Positions 58,976 to 64,000 of a DNA stretch of 64,000 nt are shown one piece after another (position 1 is the first letter of the stretch; the number at the start of each line of letters is the position of its first letter). Position numbers and translations under genes: made by a program. This DNA comes from Protaetiibacter intestinalis (GTDB lineage Bacteria > Actinomycetota > Actinomycetes > Actinomycetales > Microbacteriaceae): NCBI RefSeq assembly GCF_003627075.1, contig NZ_CP032630.1, forward strand, positions 1,984,001 to 2,048,000, in the 5' to 3' direction. The notes below the pieces were generated by a model. The model saw only the letters and a program-made list of their open reading frames with translations. It made no database searches and was not told the origin of the DNA.

Positions 58976-59281
58976 CTAGATGCAAACCGCCTGCGGGCGC
59001 GCGTCGAATGTGCCGCTCGTGTGCGCATACCAGCTGGCGGCCGTTGCGTTCGAGATGCTGGAGTGTGCATAACCAGACGCCCAGCTCCACTGCCCCGTCC
59101 CGATCTCGTGATAGGTGGTTCCGCTGAGGGTCCAGGTATTGAGGCCAACCACTTGGGCACCCCCTGGACAGTGCTTATAACCGCTGCCGTCATCGTTTGC
59201 GGTGGCAGGACTTGCGGCTACTGTCAGCACCAGAAGGAGACTTGCTCCCAGTGCAGTCGCAGACTTGATCTTGTACCCCAT
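58976..59281 (-). CDS. Small secreted two-cysteine peptide, bacteriocin-like
   Basis: 101 residues from ATG 59281, which has GAAGGGAG 8 nt upstream; ATG 59287 would add two residues. A Sec signal peptide (basic KIK, hydrophobic core LGASLLLVLTVAA, ending ASPATA) predicts cleavage near residue 28. The 73-residue mature part is rich in Gly, Ser, Ala, Trp, Tyr and His (GQWSWASGYAHSSISNATAA) and has one Cys near each end (YKHC and AVCI), which could form a disulfide. The layout, a small Trp-rich secreted peptide next to an ABC system, recalls lactococcin 972-type peptides, but the match is not proven. It is divergent from the ABC operon across 53 bp. Confidence 0.75.
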   Translation of the reverse strand: MGYKIKSATALGASLLLVLTVAASPATANDDGSGYKHCPGGAQVVGLNTWTLSGTTYHEIGTGQWSWASGYAHSSISNATAASWYAHTSGTFDARPQAVCI

Positions 59282-59300
59282 GCGCATGCTCCCTTCAACC

Positions 59301-59328
59301 TGACGACTTCTTGGCTATTCGGTATGCT
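59301..59328 (+). promoter_or_regulatory. Promoter of the ABC/adaptor operon
   Basis: CTGACG (59301-59306) and TATGCT (59323-59328) are 16 bp apart, and the -10 box lies 6 nt before the ATG at 59335. The transcript should be leaderless. The 53-bp gap to the peptide gene (59282-59334) must hold both promoters, so their expression is likely linked. Confidence 0.55.
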
Positions 59329-59334
59329 CGCCCC

Positions 59335-60015
59335 ATGGTCGGCACGCAAGAGTGGCGAACGCACCGGTGTGCCGCGAGGGCCACGAGTGGGCGACGTCGG
59401 ACCGTACTGTTTGGTCTTGTGCTTGTCGCAGTTGTTCTATCTGGATGCGCAGTCACCCCCCCCGGGACGCGCGCGACGACACCTGCATCGGAGCCGGACG
59501 ACTACTCGTGGAAGGCGCAGTCCGACGCGGCCTGGGAGAGGGTGCTCGATGTCGATGCAGACGCGGAGCGCCCGGATGTTGCGATGGAGCGGTTTGTCGG
59601 AAATGAGGAATGGGCCACGACCGTGGTTGCCTGTCTCTCGGAGGAGGGCTTCGACGCAGAAGCCAAACCCGACGGCGGCATCTTCTACGATTACGGATCG
59701 CAGCGGGCGGCCTACGCCATGGCGCTCTACGTCTGCACGACGAAGTACCCCGTCGATCCGAGGTACCTGCAGCCGCTCACAGATGAGCAGCTGGCCGAGC
59801 TCTATGCGTACAGTTCCCAGACGTTGAAGCCGTGCCTGGAGGCTCAGGGGTTGGTCGTGCCCGACCTCCCGAGCCTGCAGGTATATCTGGACGCGCACGG
59901 TGGAGTCGAAGCCTGGAACCCCTACGCGGACCCGACTCATGCGATCGACTCGTCTGAGAAATGGGACGAGATCAGCGCGAACTGCCCGCCCTATCCGCCG
60001 GGGCTATATGGCTAG
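59335..60015 (+). CDS. Lipoprotein of the cassette, four-cysteine domain
   Basis: 226 residues. A basic N-terminus (RRRTVLFGLVLVAVV) leads to lipobox LSGCAVTP, Cys at residue 38. The mature domain has four further Cys: VVACLSEEGFDAEA, LYVCTTKYPV, LKPCLEAQGL and SANCPPYPPG, likely two disulfides. The pattern C-x(n)-LY-C-TKYPVDPRYLQPL-TDEQLAELY-Y recalls proteins often found next to peptidoglycan-binding adaptor genes in actinobacteria. It overlaps the adaptor gene by 8 nt. It may give immunity or act as substrate receptor; both are guesses. Confidence 0.82.
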   Translation: MVGTQEWRTHRCAARATSGRRRTVLFGLVLVAVVLSGCAVTPPGTRATTPASEPDDYSWKAQSDAAWERVLDVDADAERPDVAMERFVGNEEWATTVVACLSEEGFDAEAKPDGGIFYDYGSQRAAYAMALYVCTTKYPVDPRYLQPLTDEQLAELYAYSSQTLKPCLEAQGLVVPDLPSLQVYLDAHGGVEAWNPYADPTHAIDSSEKWDEISANCPPYPPGLYG

Positions 60016-61123
60016 CGCGGCGCGCCAGGGCGAACCCGGCGCACCGACGACGGTCCGCAGACCCGGTTGGTTCACCGTCGCGGCGATCGCCGTGGCCTGC
60101 CTGCTTGCAGGCGGTGGCTCCGTCTGGGCCATCACGATCGTGTTCTCCCCTCCTGCCGATGTTCTCGACTCGACCGGATTCACGACGGCGGAGATAGTCC
60201 AGGGCGAAGTCGGCGCGAGCATCGATTTGATCACGACGGCGGCGTGGAGTCCTGTCTTGATCGGGAGGAACCAGGCGGCGGGTACCGTCACCCGAGTGAC
60301 GGTCACATCCGGACAAGAGGTGACCGGCGGAGACGTTCTCTACTGGGTGGATGAACGCCCCGTCGTCATCGCCCCTGGACCTGTGCCCGCCTACCGCTCC
60401 CTGGCCGTCGGCACGGCCGGCTCCGATGTAGCACAACTCCAGCAGCTGCTCACGGGGATGGGGTTCTACCACGGTGTGGCCGACGGCAGCTTCGGATGGA
60501 GCACCCGGCAGGCGGTCCGGGCGTGGCAGAAGAGCATCGGTGTAGCTGGCGACGGTGTCGTCGGCGTGGGGGATGTTGTCTTCGTACCCAGCCTTCCGAC
60601 GCGCATCGCGCTCGACGTCGACGTCGTCGAGGTCGGCGCCGGACTGTCCGGAGGCGAGCCGGTGGTGTCCGGACTGCCCCCGGCGCCGCGCTTCGTGCTC
60701 TCCGTCGCCGACTCGCAGTCGAGGATGATGCCGAACGGCACCCGGGTGGAGGTCACCGGTCCGGATGGTCAGAACTGGGAAGCATTCGTGGTGGATCGTG
60801 TTGAGGACGCCCAGGAGGGGAGTTCGGTCGACATCGTCCTCGGAAGGAGGGACGGAAGTGCCGTCTGCGGTGGCGATTGCGGGACCATTCCCGTCACGGG
60901 AGAGGCGCTGTTGCGATCGAGGGTGGTGACGGTCGAGACGGTGGCCGGATTGGTCGTGCCGAGCGCGGCGCTCGTCTCGCAGGTCGACGGCTCGCTCGCC
61001 GTGATCGATGAGACCGGCGTCGAGCACGAGGTCTCCGTCGTCGCGAGTGCTCACGGCATGTCCGTCATCGAAGGCGTCGACGCGGGCCTCCGCGTCCGTC
61101 TGCCCGCCGAGGCGAGTCATTGA
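60008..61123 (+). CDS. Membrane-anchored adaptor with peptidoglycan-binding domain
   Basis: 371 residues. A cytoplasmic N-terminus of about 20 residues, one membrane helix (about 22-46, FTVAAIAVACLLAGGGSVWA), then an HlyD/MacA-like beta-barrel and lipoyl-like region (GTVTRVTVTSGQEVTGGDVL). A PG_binding_1 domain (about 138-180) follows: GSDVAQLQQLLTGMGFYHG, FGWSTRQAVRAWQKSIG. The adaptor-type beta strands continue to the C-terminus, with a CGGDC pair. This is the actinobacterial equivalent of the MacA adaptor, tied to the cell wall. Its ATG 60008 overlaps the lipoprotein gene and its stop overlaps the ATPase start (TTGA). Confidence 0.87.
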   Translation: MASAARQGEPGAPTTVRRPGWFTVAAIAVACLLAGGGSVWAITIVFSPPADVLDSTGFTTAEIVQGEVGASIDLITTAAWSPVLIGRNQAAGTVTRVTVTSGQEVTGGDVLYWVDERPVVIAPGPVPAYRSLAVGTAGSDVAQLQQLLTGMGFYHGVADGSFGWSTRQAVRAWQKSIGVAGDGVVGVGDVVFVPSLPTRIALDVDVVEVGAGLSGGEPVVSGLPPAPRFVLSVADSQSRMMPNGTRVEVTGPDGQNWEAFVVDRVEDAQEGSSVDIVLGRRDGSAVCGGDCGTIPVTGEALLRSRVVTVETVAGLVVPSAALVSQVDGSLAVIDETGVEHEVSVVASAHGMSVIEGVDAGLRVRLPAEASH

Positions 61124-61761
61124 CCACGATCCTCGAAGCGATCGATATCGGGTTCGGTTACTCGCCGCGAGTGAGGCTGCTGAATGAGTGGTCGGCTTCG
61201 TTTCGTGAGGGCGAGGTCGTCGGTATCACGGGAAGCTCGGGTCGCGGGAAGTCGACGCTGCTCTACCTTCTTGGACTCATGCTTCGTCCTGATGACGGCT
61301 CGCTCCTCGTCGACGGGCAACCGGTGCACTCGCTTTCCGACTCCTATCGCTCCAGGCTCCGGGCGCAGAAATTCGGTTTCGTGTTCCAAGATGCCGTCCT
61401 CGACGCGACCCGGACGGTACTCGACAACGTTGTCGAGACGGCTCTGTACCGGGGGGAGGCGCGGCGCGATGTGGTGCCGCTCGCGATGGACCTCCTGGAG
61501 CGCTTCGGCGTGCAACTGCGCGCGAATGCGAAACCCGGTCAGGTTTCCGGGGGGCAGGCGCAGCGGATCGCGTTGTGCCGTGCGCTGCTGGGTCGGCCCC
61601 GCATCCTTCTCGCGGATGAGCCCACCGGAAACCTGGACTCGGAATCAGCAGAGGTCGTCGTCCGCGCGTTCCGCGAACATGCCGAGAGAGGCTCGGTAGT
61701 CCTGATCGTGAGCCATGATGCCCAGCTCGTCGCGCGATGCGATCGGAGCATCGCGCTATGA
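61120..61761 (+). CDS. ABC transporter ATP-binding protein (MacB/LolD type)
   Basis: 213 residues, one NBD. Walker A GSSGRGKST, Q loop in FGFVFQDAVLDATRTV, signature VSGGQAQR, Walker B ILLADEPTGNLD and H loop IVSHDAQL are all intact. The DEPTGNLD box marks the LolD/MacB/FtsE family, which works mechanically with FtsX-like permeases. The start is TTG at 61120, overlapping the adaptor stop (TTGA). The stop overlaps the permease ATG. Confidence 0.93.
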   Translation: MTTILEAIDIGFGYSPRVRLLNEWSASFREGEVVGITGSSGRGKSTLLYLLGLMLRPDDGSLLVDGQPVHSLSDSYRSRLRAQKFGFVFQDAVLDATRTVLDNVVETALYRGEARRDVVPLAMDLLERFGVQLRANAKPGQVSGGQAQRIALCRALLGRPRILLADEPTGNLDSESAEVVVRAFREHAERGSVVLIVSHDAQLVARCDRSIAL

Positions 61762-62855
61762 CCGGGATACGCAGGCTTCTTGCACTCGGGCGCGAGGCCC
61801 TGGCGTCGACGATCTCGAGCCCCATCAGCGCCGTGGTGACGCTCGTAGTTGTCGCCGCTATGTGCGCGATCGTGCTTCTGACGACGGGCCGCACGGTAGG
61901 TGCTGAGCAAGCCGTGATCGATTCGATCGATTCGGCGGGAACCCGGGCGATCGTAGTCCGTGCGCAGGGTGGCGCTGGACTCACGAGTGACGTATTGACA
62001 CGACTTGCGACGATCGACGGCATCGAGTCCGCCGTCGCGTTCGGTCAGGCGTACGACGTCACCAACAGCAGTATTCCCGATGGAAACAGGGTGGCTGCAC
62101 GGAAGGTCTATGGCGGGGATCTCGAGACGTTAGGAATGACCATCGCGTCTCCGGTGCCAAGCGCATGGGCCTCTGGCGATGCCCTCAGCCGGCTGGGGAT
62201 GCGCGGCGGCATCGGGTCGGTCACGACCTCACTCGGAGAGGACTATGCGGTGGCGGGGGAGTTGCGAGTGCCAAGCTGGCTAGTCTTCCTCGCTCCGGTC
62301 GTCTTGATCCCCGACACGGAGCCGGAGCAGCCGGTCACGGTGCTGGTGGTCATTGCGGAACGGCCCGATCTGGTTGCACCGGTCGCCTCCGCTGTGCAAG
62401 CGGTGCTGGCGGTGGACGACCCGAGCCAGGTAACGGTGACGACGAGCGAGGAACTCGCGCAGTTACGGGCGCTCGTCCAAGGGCAGCTCGGCTCCTTCGG
62501 GCGGGGGCTCGTCATACTCGTGTTCGCAGTGAGCGGCATCCTCGTCGCGGCGATCCTCACAGGATTGGTCATCCAGCGGCGCAAGGACTTCGGCCGTCGC
62601 CGTGCGCTGGGAGCCACCCGTGCCCTTGTCGTCGGAATCCTGTTGGTGCAGTCCCTTCTCCTGGCGTCGATGGGGGCGTTGGTAGGGGTCGCGGTCGCGC
62701 TCGTCGTGTTGCTTGCGGGGGACGACCCGCTCCCGGGTGCCGCCTTCACCGCGGCCGTCGCGTTCCTGGCCGTGATGGTCAGCGTCGTCGCCGCAGTCGT
62801 ACCCGCGCTCATCGCCGCCCGGCGTGATCCGCTCAAGGAGCTTCGCGTTCCGTAG
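61758..62855 (+). CDS. FtsX-like ABC permease (MacB type)
   Basis: 365 residues. The topology is one N-terminal helix (about 22-45, SAVVTLVVVAAMCAIVLLTTG), a large extracellular domain (about 50-240) and three helices at the C-terminus. The end of the protein has the FtsX domain pattern IQRRKDFGRRRALGATRALV and ALIAARRDPLKELRVP. MacB-type permeases drive extrusion of peptides or signals through mechanical motion and do not import. ATG 61758 overlaps the ATPase stop (ATGA). With the adaptor and ATPase it forms a complete tripartite system, whose probable cargo or target is the divergently encoded peptide. Confidence 0.9.
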   Translation: MTGIRRLLALGREALASTISSPISAVVTLVVVAAMCAIVLLTTGRTVGAEQAVIDSIDSAGTRAIVVRAQGGAGLTSDVLTRLATIDGIESAVAFGQAYDVTNSSIPDGNRVAARKVYGGDLETLGMTIASPVPSAWASGDALSRLGMRGGIGSVTTSLGEDYAVAGELRVPSWLVFLAPVVLIPDTEPEQPVTVLVVIAERPDLVAPVASAVQAVLAVDDPSQVTVTTSEELAQLRALVQGQLGSFGRGLVILVFAVSGILVAAILTGLVIQRRKDFGRRRALGATRALVVGILLVQSLLLASMGALVGVAVALVVLLAGDDPLPGAAFTAAVAFLAVMVSVVAAVVPALIAARRDPLKELRVP

Positions 62856-62906
62856 AAGCGAACGCGTGCCACCAGGCGCGGCCGCGTTCGGCACGTGGTG
62901 GTGGGC

Positions 62907-64000
62907 TCAGCCGAGCAGGCCGTCGCCGATCGAGGCGCCGGCCTGCACGCCGGGCGGCACGGCGAACACCGCCGAGCCCACGTGGCGCAGGTACTCGTTG
63001 AGGCCGTCGCGGGCGAGCGAGCGCTGCACCGCGACGAAGCGGGCGGGGTCGCGTTGGAAGCTCAGGAAGAACAGGCCCGCGTCGAGCCTGCCGAGCTCGT
63101 CGTTGCCGTCGACGAAGTTGTAGCCGCGGCGCAGCAGGCGGATGCCGCCGTTGACGTCCGGATGCGCGAGCCGCACGTGCGCGTCGTCGGCGATCGCGGG
63201 GGCGCCGTCGGGCGTGGTCGCCGTGAGGTCGAGCTCGGTGAACTCGCCGCCGCCCGACATCGGGCCGCCCTCGCCCTTCGTGCGGCCCACGAGGTCCTCC
63301 TGCTCGGCGAGCTGAACGCGGTCCCAGCTCTCGATGATCATCCGGATGCGGCGCGCCACGAGGTAGCTGCCGCCCGCCAACCAGCCGGGGCCGTCATCCG
63401 CGGAGACCCAGACGTGCTCGGCGACCGCATCCGGCTCCTCAGCCTTGATGTTCGCGGTGCCGTCCTTGAAGCCGAACAGGTTGCGCGGCGTCGTCTGGCT
63501 CGTCGAGGTGGAGGAGGTGCGGCCGAAGCCCAGCTGCGACCAGCGCAGGCTCGCGCGGCCGAAAGCGATGCGGCTGAGGTTGCGGATGGCGTGCACGGCC
63601 ACCTGCGGGTCGTCGGCGCAGGCCTGCACGCACAGGTCTCCGCCGCTCTTCTCGGGCACGAGCGCGTCGCCCGTGAACCGCGGCAGCGGCTCGAGCGCCG
63701 GGGGTCGACGGTCGGCGATGCCGAAGCGGTCGACGCCGTCGGCGGTCTCGAAGAGGGTCGGGCCGAAGCCGAAGGTGAGGGTGAGACCGGATGCCGGAAG
63801 ACCCAGCGCCTCGCCGGTGTCCTCCGGCGGGGCGTAGGGGGAGCCGCCCACGGCGCCCGACTCGCCCACCTCGAGACCCTGCGTCATCCGCGCGGCCGCC
63901 TCCGTCCAGTCGGCGAGCAGTGCCGCGAGGTCGTCGCGGCTTGCGTCCGCCGACATGTCGAACGCCGCGAAGTGCAGCCGGTCCTGGGCGGGCGTCGTGA
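62907..64000 (-). CDS. efeB: DyP-type haem peroxidase (EfeB-like), N-terminus outside window
   Basis: About 364 codons are inside the window; the start lies beyond base 64000. TPAQDRLHFAAFDMSAD near the edge is typical of EfeB just after its signal and linker. The haem site is intact: NLFGFKDGTANI (GxxDG, distal Asp), then AHVRLAHPDVN and RLLRRGYNFVDG. Such DyP peroxidases act with EfeU and EfeO in ferrous or haem iron uptake; efeO would be expected beyond the window edge. A broken partial copy of this gene is at 58824-58940, on the same strand. I use efeB as the most likely symbol. Confidence 0.88.
   Translation of the reverse strand, partial: TTPAQDRLHFAAFDMSADASRDDLAALLADWTEAAARMTQGLEVGESGAVGGSPYAPPEDTGEALGLPASGLTLTFGFGPTLFETADGVDRFGIADRRPPALEPLPRFTGDALVPEKSGGDLCVQACADDPQVAVHAIRNLSRIAFGRASLRWSQLGFGRTSSTSTSQTTPRNLFGFKDGTANIKAEEPDAVAEHVWVSADDGPGWLAGGSYLVARRIRMIIESWDRVQLAEQEDLVGRTKGEGGPMSGGGEFTELDLTATTPDGAPAIADDAHVRLAHPDVNGGIRLLRRGYNFVDGNDELGRLDAGLFFLSFQRDPARFVAVQRSLARDGLNEYLRHVGSAVFAVPPGVQAGASIGDGLLG

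Noticed and set aside
58707..59090. A 127-codon minus-strand frame as a real protein
   Set aside because: It joins an antisense part of the lipoprotein gene, the DyP remnant and an out-of-frame part of the secreted peptide gene. Only the DyP remnant carries signal.
58824..62906. Insertion sequence or integron at the cassette
   Set aside because: No transposase, integrase, terminal inverted repeats or tRNA target was found. The only flanking similarity is between the DyP sequences.

Overview
The window looks like a chromosomal segment of a high-GC Gram-positive actinobacterium, most likely Microbacteriaceae. This rests on the very GC-rich third codon positions, a PIN-PhoH fusion protein, a DUF4245 membrane protein, an actinobacterial-type tandem glycine riboswitch, and many start codons lying 6-8 nt after a TANNNT -10 hexamer, which suggests leaderless transcripts. 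No rRNA, tRNA, CRISPR array, phage module or transposase gene was recognised.

Layout. 0-4.5 kb: end of an unknown gene, a PLP-dependent class V aminotransferase-fold enzyme, a PIN-PhoH ATPase, and a PadR regulator coupled to a membrane protein. 4.6-8.8 kb, minus strand: xseA-xseB-DUF4245-carbonic anhydrase-fumC, divergent from ispH (8.8-9.9 kb). 10-12.3 kb: a NarL-type histidine kinase with a degenerate sister and no adjacent response regulator. 12.3-15 kb: fbaA and glpK. 15-19.5 kb: a TetR regulator with an apparent operator, then a heterodimeric ABC exporter. 19.9-29.3 kb: rmuC, a CoA-acylating aldehyde dehydrogenase, a DEDDh exonuclease, ychF, an AraC/GyrI-like regulator, an M16 peptidase with membrane anchor, and several small unknown proteins. 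29.3-40.9 kb: acyltransferase, methyltransferase, glutaminase plus MFS exporter, two related small proteins flanking a third, a large membrane patatin, a Dcu-type transporter and an N-formylglutamate amidohydrolase-like enzyme. 41-45.5 kb: glycine riboswitch with gcvT-gcvH-gcvP. 45.7-47.7 kb: peroxiredoxin, CPBP protease and DCC protein. 47.9-55.2 kb: a complete oligopeptide ABC importer plus a second binding lipoprotein. 55.2-58.8 kb: a membrane protein, typA and a lipoprotein.

58.8-62.9 kb looks like an acquired cassette. A small secreted two-cysteine peptide is divergent from an overlapping four-gene operon (lipoprotein, peptidoglycan-binding adaptor, ABC ATPase, FtsX-like permease). Codon use is less GC-biased than around it. 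It lies between a decayed fragment of a DyP peroxidase gene and the intact DyP (efeB-type) gene, both on the minus strand. This is the best candidate for an under-described system here: a MacAB-like envelope export or immunity module paired with a bacteriocin-like peptide.

A second unexplained signal is a set of intergenic inverted-repeat elements at nine or so places. Each has two inverted arms of about 13-25 nt around a spacer of mostly 18-54 nt. Several motif families recur, at least two appear related, and they occur between convergent, tandem and divergent genes, so ordinary terminators do not explain them all.
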